A DNA stretch of 64,000 nucleotides from Moniliella sp. 'wahieum' (GCA_003971905.1 RSEE01000011.1:124001-188000), one strand, 5' to 3'; shown: positions 14,915-27,904, counted from the stretch's first letter. Translations and numbers: made by a program. The notes: generated by a model from the letters alone, not told the origin.

Positions 14915-16989
14915 GGCGGGCAACCGAGCGGAGGCGAGGCGGGGAACACAACGGGCAGGTTGCTGGCGTCGGCCTGTAGTGGGGGGGGAGTCAAGCAGGC
15001 CAAGGCAACAATGCAGACGGGAGGATGCTCGCAGGGAGGTGAAGCGTGAAGGAAGGGGCCAGGTGCAGAGGAGGTGCTGGCCACTGGCCGAAGGGAGGCG
15101 GACGACAGCAGTGGTTTGCGTGGGGATTTGAGATGCGAGGACTGAGTGAGATATGGGTGCGCCTGTCCAAGCAGCCCAAGCGCTGCCGCGCTCACCACCC
15201 TCCGGCCGCACCCATGACGTGTGACTAGTGACTCGCTACGAGCGCCCGAGGCAGTGTGTGGCACGTGGGTGGGATGCAGCAGCGTCACCCGTCACTCGTG
15301 CCGGTCATTGGTGGGTGGAGGCACAACGCCAGTGTGGCGCAGATGCGCCCTCGCTAACCCTGCCGTTTCCGCCACGTGCCAGGAGGCGCTGTGGCGCCCC
15401 GGAGATAAGGGCGACGGAAGGCCACGGCGCTGGATGGGCCACACGCAAAAGGCCACGCAGTTGTCATGGGTTCACCCAAACGTTGCCATGCAACACCAGG
15501 AGGATGCATGATAATCGATAATCGATAGTCCCTGTCTTCCCCCGCCCCTCTCGTACTTCCTCACTGCCTGCGTCTCTCATACGCACTCTACAAATACACC
15601 CCTTGTCCACACTGTGTTGCCAACAACCTGCACCACAATCATATAGGGCCTGCCAAGAACATTAGTTGATGCATGATGCCGCCACCTATACTCTTTGGGG
15701 GGCATCCCTACAAGGTGGGCCAATCTCTGTTGGAAGCGAAGAGATTACGCGAGTGCTAGTTGTTGATAATGCGATAGCCCAGTGATCCCTTGCAGCAGCG
15801 TTTGTGGATACTGTTTGTACCTGAGCCATGTCAAGCGCATGGGCGCGTGAGAGCGTGCGCCATTGTCCACCTATGTACCAGACACCCTACTGTACCCCTT
15901 TTGATGGTCTCTCCTTGTGATGCATGCGATGCAAATAAACGGATGAACGTTGAGTACGTTGAACGTTGAACCGGCCAGTCATATGCTGCCCAAAGTCCCA
16001 CACTCGGCCCCATTACCGTTTACCCAGGTATTTTTGCTTTTCGCAGCTGCAAGTAAGAGAGCCACCCTCCATTTACCGTGATGCATGATGCATTATCGGC
16101 ATATCGATGATCAATATATCAATCGTCGATCATCGAGATCATCGAACATCCCTCTGATCCTGTTGAGGCTGAGGCCAAAGAACAGATGTGGTGCAGTAGG
16201 TCCAGTGCCTGTGGGGCTGTGCGCAGCGCAGCGAAGAGCGCGGATCCTCATTGGCCGGAAGGCCCACGGCGGCAACCGACGACGCGCTCGGGTGCCTGCT
16301 TGGGTTATGAAAGAGGCGCCGGAGATTGCCCTGAGGCTTTTGCCTGAGGGTCTGAGGATCTGAGATCTGATGCATGAGGCCTGAGGGGACGGATGATTGG
16401 TACACGGTGGCCAGTGGTGGGTGTGGCGGCCGGCGGTGGCTGAGGGGCTTGGTGCGGCTTACAATATTGGCAGTGTATCGGCGGGCCATACTGCATACCA
16501 GACCATGCACCATGCCAGTAGACCAGCCCACAGCCATCCAATGTCACACGGACAAATCACATGTCACAATCTCGCATGTCACATGCATGTCACATGACAT
16601 TGTCACAGACGCTGTCAGTCGTAACGAGTGACGCGTGACGCGTGGTGCATGATGCATGATCATCGACCATTCCGGCGCAATTTACCCCAGCAGGTCACGT
16701 GGGTGGCGCAACCCCGTTTCGAGTGGAACGACCGACCCGAAATTTGGTCGTTCTGCCCGTCAACTCCAGTCCAGTAGCAGATCATGACAAAGGCCTCTGA
16801 CTCCTGACTTGGCGGCGGGCGGCAAGGGCAACACAGGTTCGACTCTACCCGACCCCGCCACCGCCATCCCATCCTCCTCCGCTAACCAAGGGGCCATTTG
16901 GGACAGAGTACATCTTCCCCGCCCACCGCGTCCCAGGAAGTGTTGTTGTGCCCGATCCACAGCTGTGCTGTGGCCTCCTTCCAGGGCAA
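14915..16989. other. Repeat-bearing intergenic region, no intact gene
   Basis: About 2 kb without a recognisable gene. It holds short palindromic or repeated motifs: gataatcgataatcgatag near 15,510; acgttgaacgttgaac near 15,957; ATCGAT-rich sequence at 16,100-16,150; gtcacatg repeats at 16,555-16,600; and gacgcgtgacgcgtg with gatgcatgatgcatgatc at 16,630-16,662. The same motifs recur in other spacers of the window. Confidence 0.5.
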
Positions 16990-17631
16990 GACTGGCTCAT
17001 TGACAACTACGACAGCTTCGCTTATCTCCCCCGTTCTGCTTCCGGCCAAACCACTATAACCCCCTCCTCCGTCTGGTTTCGTGCAGTACTTAACTGGTCT
17101 CGGGGCCGATGTCGTCGTCTTCCGCAACGACAAGGTCACGGTCGAGCAATTGGCACAGCTCGCGCCGCGCAAACCTGTGGTCATCATCAGTCCGGGTCTA
17201 GGCCACCCGCTGAAAGACAACAGTGGGGAGTCTATGCCGGCCATCCACCTGTTTGCAGGGGCCTGATTCCCGTTTTGGGGGTCTGCATGGGCCTGAAAAC
17301 GATGTAGGCCGCCTACTCGGGCGTGGTGGAGTGTGCGGGGGACATTGTGCATGGCAAAACGTCGTGTGGAGCATGATGGCAAAGGTCTCTGTATGCTGGA
17401 TTGGACATGGCTGGCGTGATCGGGACGCGCTACCATTCGCTCGCGGCCAACATCCATACCCTGCTCCCCCAGCTTGCTGTTACATCCAAGACCGCCTCGG
17501 GGGTGGTGATGGGCATCCAACACAGCCGCTGGGCCATGGAAGCCATCCAGTTCCACCCCGAGGGCATCCTCTCCCGCTTGGGCAAGGGCGTCATTGCCAA
17601 TTTCCTTTCCTGGACCTCGGCTTTGGCTTAG
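16990..17631 (+). pseudogene. Trp1-type anthranilate synthase glutamine amidotransferase fragment
   Basis: In fungi this domain is the N-terminal third of the trifunctional Trp1 protein (amidotransferase, IGP synthase, PRA isomerase). Visible in order: LIDNYDSFA near 16,995, QYLTGLGADVVVFRNDKV near 17,080, VVIISPGLGHPLKD, the nucleophile elbow GVCMGLKTM near 17,290, YSGVVECAGDIVHGKTSC, VIGTRYHSLA, and AIQFHPEGILS with the catalytic His and Glu, ending ANFLSWTSALA and TAG near 17,631. An in-frame stop follows GLKTM (17,305-17,307), another follows HGKTSC, and no ATG start is evident. No IGP synthase or isomerase domain follows in the next 500 bp. I therefore call it a truncated, broken copy. 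A stand-alone PabA-like gene damaged by sequence error is the alternative. Confidence 0.7.
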
Positions 17632-17634
17632 TAT

Positions 17635-18134
17635 ATTTTGACGGCCGTTTACACTCGTATTTGTCCGCACTAAGCTGGTGAGGCACAAACTCAAGGGAAT
17701 AGAATGACCACAACAACTAACTTGGAATGGAGTAAGGGTGAAAGGTTCTTAACCGCTGGAACAAGAGGACGGTGCCATACCACGAGTGAAGGGTGACAGA
17801 CGGGAGAACAACCAGAGAGGTACTAACCAGTTCGATGGAGCGGGGTTCTAATCGGAAAGCGAGGCAAGTACTGAGATGATTTTGAAACGCTAGTGACAGC
17901 ATGTACGATGCAGGGCAGAAATGAGAGCAATGGCTGGTAGGTACAAATGCGCTATATATTTAGCTGAACGCAAAGGCGTAACCACATACAGGGGCAGACA
18001 CAGGCCATAATGCAAACTCTTGAGCAACGAGCACAAATCGTACAGGGGAGGGTATAGGATGAAGAAATAAACCAAATAGAGAGAGCACAACCTCAACAAG
18101 GAGGAGTGCAGCGGGGAGGAGGGCAGCGGGATCC
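17635..18134. other. Intergenic, nothing recognised
   Basis: 500 bp of AT-richer sequence between the amidotransferase fragment and the 3' end of the minus-strand gene. No frame continues the Trp1 protein here on the plus strand. Confidence 0.4.
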
Positions 18135-21100
18135 CTACTTTTTTCCCGTTCCCGACAAGGCTCGCGCAGCCCGACCAAACATGCCTGTCCTTATCTTTCG
18201 ATCGTGCTTTCCAGGCGGGGGCGCATCGCGGGACGGGGAAGGAGTGGAATCAGACGGTGCAGGGCCGGGGGGTGGAGTGGGGAGAGGAAGAGGAGGGGTA
18301 ACAGACCGTGGTCCGAGCGGGGTGAAAGCAAGAACAGAGGAAGCGGTGCTAGCAATGCTCGTCCTTGACTCTTCGACTCTCGTGCTCGACTCGGGGGGAA
18401 GGCGTCGAGTTCGGCCCCCCGCTCCCAGTACTGATAGAAGAGCCAACAGCGACGCCAGCACTCGGTTCTGCACCGCCTTGTCCCGTTCAATCTGGGCTTG
18501 AAGCGCCGCTTGCGGGACCCGCCCCGGCGGACCCACTGGCCGAGCAGATGGAATGGACGGAATGGGGTCCGTGCTTTCGTCAGCAGAATCCAACTCTGTC
18601 CAGGTGGTAGGCGGCTCGAGGGGAGGAAGGGGAGGTCCACCTCTGTAAGAGAGGACAGGGAGGGAGAGGTACGGCCAGAGCCCATCGTGCCCGCACGCGT
18701 GCGAATCCGTGTCCGAGGAGGGTATTGCCGTGATACACGGTGGGGAGAGGAGGTGACAGCATTTCGTAAACTGCTGGTCGAGTTAGTTAGGGCGAGAAGT
18801 AAGGCGACGAATTTCACTGAACCCACTCGTGTTGAGCAGGTCAGGCGAAGTGGCGCTAGACCTCAAGGTAGTCGACTCTGCGTACGAAGAATTGATGGCT
18901 CCATTGTCAAAGGACGAGTGACGGACAGGAAGATGCACAATGTCGGAGGACTGGGGAGTGTTGGGTCCAGAGACAGGCGAGACATGTGCTCTTTTATCTA
19001 GTAGGCGAAACCTACGAGTTGGACCAGTCAAACTGCTGCCATGAAAGGAGGGAAGGGCGAGGAACGTGGAGTAGGAACAGCCGTGGACGAGGTTGGGGGG
19101 GGCATGGCTGGAAGAGTGTGGCGGTGGCGGTGGCATAAGCATCAACGGATTGAAACTTAGGGGGAAGAAGCAAATGTCCGTTTAAGTTCGTCCAGCTTGT
19201 CCTCTATCAACTGCTTCACATCCACCCCATCCGTGGCGCGCGCAAGGAGGTCCTCCAGTACTGAGATGGTGCTTTGCGCCGATTGAAGGAAAAGTAACTC
19301 GTTGCCACGACGGCTCGCCCAGGGCTGGGTTGGCTGGGTCAAGTTCAAAGGAGGACCAATCTCCTCATGGGGACGGACAGACCACATGATTAGTAAGGAG
19401 GGCAGGCATGCTCGATGACGAGGTTAGAAGAGAAGCGTGAGCAGCTGCAGTGGATAGCCGATTTGGACGGGTCTTAGACTGTAAATTCTCAAGTATAGCA
19501 CGTTTCTTGACCATGCGCGTGCCACCCTGTCCATCACGTGGAGCTAAGTCGTTAAGAGAATATCGCCTCGGACGCGCACGGGAGGCTGCGCGATATCCCC
19601 ACGGAATGGTTCGAGATGGAAGGGCACTGCCGGTACCAGGAGGCTCAAGCGTAGATGTGGAACAAAGCCTTTCTTGAGCGAGGCGGTCCACTGGCCCTTC
19701 CACCCTTGCAGGGTCACTCGTTGGTTCGTCCTCCCAATCCGACTTGGGCAGCTGCGCTTCGTCTTGCTGCTCGACGGTCTGGGTTGAGAGGCCAGTAGAT
19801 GAGAGCGCGTCGCTGCGTCCCGAAGCACGGGAGCGCACACAGTGGCCTTCCCCTGACAACGTCTCATCAGCCATGCGGTGCGGGTTCGAATACGACCGAC
19901 GCGTTGAGTGCGCAGAGAGCGACTCCGGGCCGGCACCGACGGTGACGCCGGAGGTGAGAGAGCTGATTTCAAAGGATCCGGGGTAAGACTCATGCGTACT
20001 GTGGGGGTACTGAGCAATGCCGCGTCGAAAGTAGAACCGTCCTCCTTCTCAAGGGTGGGGAAGCCACGTCCTTGCACAGTGCGCGTTTCGAGGAGGAAGC
20101 GGCGAACTAGCTAAAAGAGGTGAAGTAGGGCCTGCAGCAGAATCAGGCAGTGATTCCTGGGCATCGACGAATGGCAGATCGATCGAGTCGGAGCTGGAAC
20201 GGTGACGGGAAGGGTTATGGAGTTCCCGGAATTTGCCAGCCAGTTTCGACGAGGTCTGGCCAAGCGCCGTGCCGGTTCCTTCCACCGAGGCCCGGCGGAA
20301 AAGGCGAGGTGATTTGGCGACAGGAGAGACAGAGGGGGGTGCTGGAGAAGGCGGATTACTCTGCAAACCCCGAAATGGATGCAGTTCATCGCCTCAAGGT
20401 GCGAAGATTGGTGTGAGTCAGGGGATAGGGGAGATGTACTGGATAACCCTGCACTCCCAGGAGCCGATCTAGTAGTGGCCATCGAGACGGAGACGTCCAA
20501 ATGCGTATCCAAGGTGGTGGAACTGGGGGAGTTATTGGGTGCAGTACCCAGTGTCAGGCTGATGGGAAGCGGCAGGGGTTCAAGGCCTCGTATCCTTCGA
20601 GACGAATCCAGTGCGGTAAAAAGTGGCGCATATGGCTCCATATTGATCAAGGCAGTGGCAAGGTCCTGGACACTCACCATCTCGGCTCCCATAGCATCGT
20701 TATCAGACTCGCCCGAGTCGTCGGAATCAGAGAGAGCTGCTAAGATGGGTGGGGAGGCGAGCTCGGAACGAAGGAGGGTATGCTCGGTCATGGTCTCACC
20801 CACGGCATTGAGAACCGCTTCGGCCAGAGCCTGAAGCACGGCCGATAGTAGACACTTGTTTGCGGAGTGAGCTGGACAAACATGTGGGGAGCTGAGCCGA
20901 TGGGGATGCGCGTGTCGGCCGGTGGGGCAGGTGGATCGGAGGGGCCGGGCTGCGAGGGGTTGCGTGAGCGACCGCGGAGGGAGCAGTAATAGTAGGCATG
21001 TTGACGCAGCTGCACATCGGCGAGGAAACACAGATGGGTCAGCAGGGGGAGGCAAGCGACAGGCTCCAACGCACCTGCACAAAAGCAGCGACCGTGGGAA

Positions 21101-21617
21101 ATGTCTCGGCGCCATCCCACCGGCTCAAGGCGGCCAGGCCCAGTGGAGCGACACGGCGGGTGGTACGCAGGTGGGTCTCATGGGCTTTGATGGCCATCTC
21201 CGCATCGGTGAGGACCTCGCGCGCAAAGGCAGCGACGGCGGCGGAGGGGAGCCCGGTGACATGCGGAGGCGCGTTGCGGAGGAGAGGCACGAGCGCATGA
21301 GCACGAAGGCGGTCGTGATGGAGAGAGCGGGCGCCGAGGAGGATACGGAGGAGGACCTCGTCGAGCAGCTGGTGCAGCGCGGCCAGGGCATCGGGGGAGA
21401 GGCGCACGCGCCGACCAGCGGCATGGGAGGCGACGCGGGCAGCGTGGGCGGCAGGGACGAAGGCGGGGGCGGGCGGAAGGGTGGGCGGGAGGCGCGGGAG
21501 GGCGACAGGGCGAGGCGGGGGGCGGCGGGCAGGCGCGGCGGCAGCGGCGGGGGGCGCGGCACTGCAGGAGCGCGGCGGCGGGGGCGCGCTGGGCGCACGG
21601 GGGGCGCCGCGCAGCAT
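18135..21617 (-). CDS. Large uncharacterised fungal protein, Ser/Pro-rich
   Basis: No function recognised. The N-terminus is Ala/Pro-rich (first ATG in the conserved frame at 21,617). A helical segment follows: LSPDALAALHQLLDEVLL, then LHHDRLRAHALVPLL and AFAREVLTDAEMAIKAHE. I recall a similar helical opening in conserved fungal proteins of unknown function. An intron at 21,010-21,074 joins TVAAFVQ to LRQHAYYYCSL in phase. After it come VLQALAEAVLNAVGETMTEH and an acidic stretch (SDSDDSGESDNDAM) with VSVQDLATALINMEPYAPL. The rest is Ser/Thr/Pro-rich with small helical islands (VKKRAILENLQSKTR; VKQLIEDKLDELKRTF) and ends GTGKK at 18,135. Roughly 1,140 residues with several frame shifts. It could be more than one gene, though protein-like frames run throughout. 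Confidence 0.6.
21010..21074 (-). other. Intron in uncharacterised gene
   Basis: Donor GTGCGT directly after the codons for FVQ and acceptor GTGCAG before LRQHAYYY. 65 nt, phase 0; splicing keeps the frame open. Confidence 0.65.
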
Positions 21618-21949
21618 GCAGGGGAAGGCGGCCGCTCCCAGCCGACGCAGCCTAGCCGGTGGTGGTGCAGGGGGGCAGGTGGTGCAAGGGGGCAGGGCGC
21701 AGGGCAAGGTGGCGCAGGGCAAGGTGGCGCAGGGGGGCGCACGTGCATGGTTATCATGTGATGTGCAGGTGACGAGTCAGTGATGCATGCGTGATGCGCT
21801 GAGCCTCACCACGGAGCCAGGACTCCCGCATTCCGCCCGGCTCTCTGGTTCCGCCGCGTGGTTCCATTTCCATCGGCATCTACAACCATTTCGGCCAACC
21901 GTGCCAGCCCCTCCCTTTGCCACCACCACCACCTCCTCCTCCACCCGTC

Positions 21950-22974
21950 ATGTCCTCCGACAGCGATACCCCTTACAGTCCAAACCTTGACGAGCCTCCC
22001 CTCCCCGCTCTCCTTCCGACCGGCTCTGACAGCCCGTCCAGCGCGCCCGCATCCCCGCCCCCCGCTCCCCTCCCGCGGCGGCCGAGGCCCAGGCGTCGAT
22101 CGAGCCGCTGGCGCAGCAAGCCCTGCGCCAGGACTTTCACCACGACGTCTTTAGCTTTGAACCACACGTCAAACAAAACCTAGGCATAAAATTGGACCAC
22201 GAAGCTACGCTCTGTCCCACTTTCCTCGCCACCGGCACCTGTCCGCTCAGACGCAACTGTCCCCTGCGCCACGTTCCGCGCTTTGTCCCTCCCCCATCAG
22301 CCCAACACTCCTCCACCCGAGATGGTATGAAGCGGACAGTGTGCAAGCATTGGTTGCGTGGCCTCTGCAAAAAGGGTGACTCGTGCGACTACTTGCACGA
22401 GTACGATATGCGCACCATGCCCGAATGTCGCTTTTTTGCCACGTTTGGCTTTTGTGACCTGTCCAACGGCTCTGAACGCGAATGCCTCTACCTTCACCGC
22501 GATCCCAAAACCAAGCGACGCGAATGCGAGGAATACAACCGGGGTTCTGTCCGCGCGGACCGACCTGCACCAAGAAACACATTCGTCGTGTCCTCTGTCC
22601 CCGCTACGTGGCTGGCTTTTGCCCTTTGGGACCCCAGTGCGTCTATGGCCACCCCAAATCCACCCCCCACCGCCCAGGACCGAAGGAATTCGTTGGTCCA
22701 AACCGTCAGGCCTTTGACACCTGCCGAGGCATTTGCTCCGCCCCCTCACCTGGCCGCTCGTGGGGTACGCGCCCCAGGCGGGGACTGGGCTGCTGCCGGA
22801 CGCGACCCCGGTGCCGGGGGACGACGAGTATCGTTCCTTCCGCGGGGCATGCGTGGTCGTGGCCGAGGCCGCGGACGCGGTCGCGGTGCTGGCCCAGGAT
22901 TCCGCTCCTACAACGACCGCGACGGAGGGTTTGCCCCGCCTATGGGCATGATTCCCAACCGGCCGCAATGGTAA
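21950..22974 (+). CDS. YTH1: CPSF30/Yth1 mRNA 3'-end processing zinc-finger protein
   Basis: Subunit of the cleavage and polyadenylation factor that binds RNA around the poly(A) signal. The start MSSDSDTPYSPNLDEP at 21,950 is followed by a Pro-rich region and then FHHDVFSFEPHVKQNLGIKL, the usual lead into the fingers. Five CCCH fingers can be seen: ATLCPTFLATGTCPLRRNC; TVCKHWLRGLCKKGDSCDY with LHEY; PECRFFATFGFCD with ECLYLH; a fourth reading CEEYNRGFCPRGPTCTKKH across a frame shift near 22,540; and LCPRYVAGFCPLGPQCVYGH. The C-terminus is Gly/Arg-rich (RGRGRGRGRGRG) and ends IPNRPQW with TAA at 22,972. Frame shifts near 22,080, 22,540 and 22,700. Divergent from the minus-strand gene 330 bp upstream and convergent with glycogen synthase. 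Confidence 0.9.
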
Positions 22975-23264
22975 CTGATGTTGTCCGCTCTCCCCTCTGT
23001 ATCCCTGGTTCGTACCACTACCGCAAAGATCTACAACGAATATTAATGTTGGCCGCATACCAAATTTGATTGGGAAGACCAATTATCCTATTTGGAGAAT
23101 GGTTGCAGGAGGTGCATAGATAGGCAAAGCCAACGTACGAGCGAAACTAGACGTTGGTGCTTTGTGGACCGCCCCCAGGCACAGTCATACGTAGCTAGAC
23201 AGGATATAATAGGAAAAAGAGAAACGGGCAGAGAGAAGGGGAGAAAGAAGCCTGTAGAAGGATC

Positions 23265-25664
23265 CTAGGCGTTGTTGTGCGCATGAAGTGCCTGGTTAGC
23301 CCGATCCAGCTCGGCCGAGGAGGGACCAGGACCGAGGCGAGCCATGGCTGCGGCACGGGAGGCCGAAGGGGTGGAGGTACCCGAGCGCGAGGAGATGGTG
23401 CCACGGCGAGAGTGCGGCTTGACCGCCAGCGGGAACCGGAACCGTTCCTCGTCCGGATCCTCATCAGATGGGTGAGCCAACGACCGCCAGAAGTCCGTAT
23501 GCGCCGAGGTAGTGGAACCTGCGTCACTGGCGCCCGACATGTGGGTCCGGGCGAACGAGTCGGTCAACGTGCCAAAGTCGCCCGGCGTGCGCAGCCCTGA
23601 GAATCGCGGAGAGAAGCGGGCACGCTGATAGAAAGCCGCAGGCGGCGGTCGGCCAGGTCTTGCGAGGGATCAATCTGGTATCCCTCACCATCGTCCTCCC
23701 CAAGAGCAAACAGATCATCGTCGTCATCGTCAAAGCTGTCTGGGTAAGCTCGGCGCAGCGCGAGTTGGCGGGCCTGGCATACTCCAGCCCAACTTGTTCC
23801 AGTCGAGCAGCTCCGACAGACGCTCGGTGCGGTTGCGCTGGTTGATCCGCTGCCGCCGCGTCTTTGACACGAACGACTCCATCTGACTCGTCAGCATATT
23901 CACCGAGTCAAACACCCTTGGTTCGACGGTCGACAATGTAGATTCCGTAATCTTCCGCATCCTCAATCATGTCTTCCATGAAGCAACCAAAGCCAGACAA
24001 GTTGGTCGAGATGCTGGGAATGCCCATAACAGTGCACTCTGCCGGGGTGTATCCCCAGGGTTCGTAATACGAGGGGAAGACGCCCAGGTGGCAGCCCCGG
24101 ACAAAGTCTTCATAGTCCATACCAAGAATGGGGTTGTTGGCATTCAGGAATTCTGGATGGAAGATGATCTTCCGGTCCTCGGGGCGGTTGAAGAGCTGTA
24201 CGCGGCGAATATGGTTAAGAATCGGGTCCTTCGCATCATCAGCCATGTTGTGAGTCACCACAGGAGGGAAAGTCTGGCGACGCATCGCGAACAGCCTACG
24301 CTTGAGGGCAATCTTGTCTTTCTCGTCCAGCAACGCCTCCGGATCAATGTTCTCCAAGCTGGCTGAATCAGCCCCAGCTGAACGAGCGGTACGCTCGAGG
24401 AGGCGTTGGCCCACCCGCGCACTGATCTGGTCAACTGTATCCTTGAGCGCCTTGGTAACCGCCTGGCCCTTGAGCGCCTCCATTGTGTAGCTCGTCGTGG
24501 CAGCAGGCATGATGATAAACGCCACCACTGTCTTCTTCGACCCAGAGTTCTTGAGCCGCCCGTTGAGCCGCGCAAGCGATTCAATAAACATATCAACACC
24601 CTTGTTGCGGAACTCATACCGACCCGCCGTAAACATAAAGATAGTGTTATCAAGATCAAAGTCGTAGTGACCGTAAAAATGTCCTCGCACAAACTCGTTG
24701 ATCTTGGCCTTCGACACGGCGTGAAGGTTCTGGAACTCGTGCACGGCCGAGAACTTGACAACATTGAGACCATTGGGCAAAACGCCATCGGGGCGGCGCT
24801 TGAGCAGGTGCTCAGATTCATATGCCGTAATGTGGGAAACGGTGGTAAACACGTCAGCGCAATGGGCAGCCGAACGTTCGATGCAGTAACGATGGTAAAT
24901 ACCGCGCTTTCCCGCCTCGGCATCAACGTCAAAGTGTTGAAGATTGTTGTAAAAGTCCACGTCACCGGCACACAAGTACCGGCCCAAGAGGGTAGCGTGG
25001 GTCGTGAAAATGGTCGTCACGTCCAGGCGCCGCTTGCGGATCAATGGGATAGCCAAGCCGGCCTGCCATTCGTGGAAGTGGGCAATGATGGCATGCTCAC
25101 GCTGGTGGAAGGCGTACTCTCCGAGGAACCATGCAGTGAGATATCCCAACAGCAGCGTGTCGTTGGTCTCGGTATCGTTTTGGGGCGTCGGGATCTGTGC
25201 GGTCTCCCAAAGATCCTTCTTCCATTCGTCCAAGCGGCTCGAGACAGAGCCAAGGTCAAAGAGCAGAACTTGAGGGGAACGCTCAATCAGCCATCGGCCA
25301 TGGAGAAGGTTCACACCCTGGGACCGCATGGCCTCCAGCGTCGCCTTCATCGCCGGGTCACTCGGTTCGGCCTCCTCAACCTCCATGCGAGCGTTTTTGT
25401 ACGACAAGGGACCGAGAAGGGTGTAGTTGTTGCCATACTCTTGTTCAGTAATGGGAGCCTTGGTCTTGATGACAGTGTAGATTCCGCCAACTGAGAGCAC
25501 AGTGGGGTCAGTAAGCCGCCGAGAGGCAGGCGAACGGGGAAAGGAGGCGGAGAGGCACAGCTGTGGCTTAAGCCTCCGGCAGGACGCACCTTTGTTGGCA
25601 ACCTCCCAGGCACATTCAAAGAGAATGGGCGAGTGCACATCGCGCACGGCAAGTGCTTTTCCAT
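23265..25664 (-). CDS. GSY1: Glycogen synthase, GT3 family
   Basis: Transfers glucose from UDP-glucose to the growing glycogen chain in the cytosol. Reading from an ATG at 25,664 (a one-base shift puts it in frame with [22 protein letters not shown]), a 99-nt intron (25,491-25,589; donor GTGCGT, acceptor CTCAG) joins ANK to [13 protein letters not shown], the nucleotide-binding loop. Other GT3 landmarks: [57 protein letters not shown], and the E-x7-E segment [18 protein letters not shown] near 24,070. The C-terminal tail is Ser-rich with Arg ([19 protein letters not shown]), the place where fungal and animal synthases are phosphorylated. It ends LHAHNNA at 23,265. About 760 residues, slightly over the usual 700. 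Frame shifts only in the last 700 bases. Confidence 0.95.
25491..25589 (-). other. Intron in glycogen synthase gene
   Basis: Donor GTGCGT after codons for EVANK and acceptor CTCAG before GGIYTV. It is 99 nt, a multiple of three without stops, so retention would leave an open frame with a 33-residue insert. Confidence 0.8.
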
Positions 25665-27904
25665 TGGGAGAAGAGGGGTTGGAGATGGAGAGGGGGGGGG
25701 GGTGGTGGTGGAAGGGAAAGCACGGAGTGCGGGCCGGCAGTCGCTGAACTTGTTGGATTCGCGGCTGTCGTGCTCGGCTGCACAACCACTAGGCCGACTG
25801 CCAACAGCACAGCACTGGCGCCGTGCCTTCCCCACAAATCTGCCGAGCCGACACTGTCAGGATGTCAGGTGCCAGGGCGGCTGGCGCCGTGCGGCCGGCC
25901 GGAGGCATCGCTGCAATGCTGCACTGGGCGAAAGCGAAGCTGGATTGAGGCGCAGGGCGCCAGTGCCGCCCGTGCCTGGATGCGCTGCGCTGGTGTGCTG
26001 CTTCCGCTGAGCGCTGAGCCAGGGCCTGCCGGGGCAGCCGGGGGAGCTCCCTGGCGCTCCTCCGCACTGGGCCGAGTTGGCGATGCACGTGCCAAGTACG
26101 TTTGTGGGGCAAAAACAGGCGACGGCAGAGCGGATCAACGTCAACCACGTTAAACGGCAGCTGGCGTTTGTGGAGTGATGGGTGGTCCATCCTGTTCTGC
26201 CTCCAAGCTCCATCGACCATCGCCGCCCCACTCGAACTCCATGCTAGCTCTCTCGCCACACTTGCCTTGCCCCAGTTGGCCCAGTTTGGGGTTTTGCACA
26301 TGCGTGTGCCGCAGCCGGTCGCAACCCCAGTCGCAAACACATGCGGCCGCTTGGGGATGTGTGATGCCGACGAGATGTATGACGCGTGACGCGTGATGCA
26401 TGAAGTTAGAGCGGCCCCGCCTGGAATCTAAAGTGTCTCAGCAGGCCCGCCAGTGGCCCGCGTCGGGGTAGAGAGGAGCGCTAATTGCTAGCTGCTGGGG
26501 ACTCTCTCGGTTCTCGAACCGCATGCTCATAGGGGGTGTGGCAAACTGCGGGGTACCAGCGGGCACCTGGCTACCGTCCCCCAACCACTTCCCCAGCTGC
26601 GCCCTCGTGCCCAGGTCCCAGCTCAGAAACAGGAGGGCAGCAAATGCGATCATTCGATCATCAATCATTAAACACTGCTGCAGAGCACATGTGGACAACC
26701 ATATATCCGCGAGTGGGTATATCTCCATCCCTATATATCACAGGGTGCCCCAGGTGCACCCCCCCCCCCCGCCCCCACACCGATGCACACAGATCACCAC
26801 CCCACCGACACACTCACCTATATGTGCGCCCACTAGGTATTGACCACAAATGGTCCAGAGCCCTCCGTCGGCCTGCAAGCTTCAGTGACTGGTGACTAAC
26901 AATGACACGTGATATGGCCCGATGATACACACTGTCCATCTCTGGGCAGTGTGTCCCCGACTTGCCACGAGCTTCCACTGGCCTCCGAGCCCGGAGCCTA
27001 TCAATATATCACAGCCCATAGGTCCAGCGTTCCGTACCTCTGGAATACCATCTCCATTCCATATTCCCCCTCGCCAGGATCGCTAGCAACCGACTACCCC
27101 TGTACACGTGACATGGCCATCTGTTCTTCTTCCAATAGAACTGCGGCCAGCACGAAACCCCCCAAGCACATATTTACTTGCGGGAAACAGTAATAAACGC
27201 TCAACGTTCAACGTTCGACCACTTCCTCTTCTCTATACACCATCATGCATCACATTCGTCACGTATACGAAAGTAAGCATGGCGGTTGTATACACAGTGA
27301 GATTCGGACTCAACGGAGTGCTGACTACTAGTTACTGACCTCAGGCTTGTGGCAGCCTGAGTTGAACACGTTGAACGTTGATGCATAAGGCCTAAGGCCT
27401 AAGGCATGACGAGCGCGTCAGCCCAGCTGTCCATCCCTCTTTTGTGCCAGTAACCCTCGCGTCCGCACGTCCAAATGAGACGAGAGGTGCATGCTCGACA
27501 GATTCTACTCAGTACTCAGTACTCACAGTCGAAGATATATGTTCACACGGCCTTTCGGCGACCTCACGAGATCGAATGGACAAAGGAAACAAGGATGGGT
27601 AAAGATAGTAAAAATAGGCACCAAGATGAAGAAAGCAAAACATCATCACACATGAAAAGGTGGATCGGTCAGATCGATCGGGAATAATGAGAGTGTAGTG
27701 GAAACATCCCTATTCAAATGCCACACCCTCAAAGGAGAGGTAGGCAAGAGGGAAATGTATGCAGAAGTGGAAGGGTATCAGGACCGCTTGCGGAACGGCT
27801 GAGGTAGAGAATGTGTGGCCGCTCGACAGGGACAAGTGACAAAACACACTTGCCTGCTGAGTGGCGAGAAAAAACAAGAAGATGAAATGTACGGGGAGAC
27901 AGAA
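25665..27904. other. Repeat-rich intergenic region, no gene recognised
   Basis: 2.2 kb with no protein match. It contains gacgcgtgacgcgtgatgcatg at 26,381-26,402, a C-rich run at 26,758-26,776, caacgttcaacgttcg near 27,198, acacgttgaacgttgatg near 27,365 and a taaggcctaaggcctaaggc triplet repeat near 27,386. These are the same motif families as at 15-16.7 kb. Confidence 0.5.

Noticed and set aside
20922-21761. 279-codon plus-strand frame opposite the uncharacterised gene
   Set aside because: Gly/Arg-rich shadow of the minus-strand gene; the minus strand has the spliced, helical protein-like reading.
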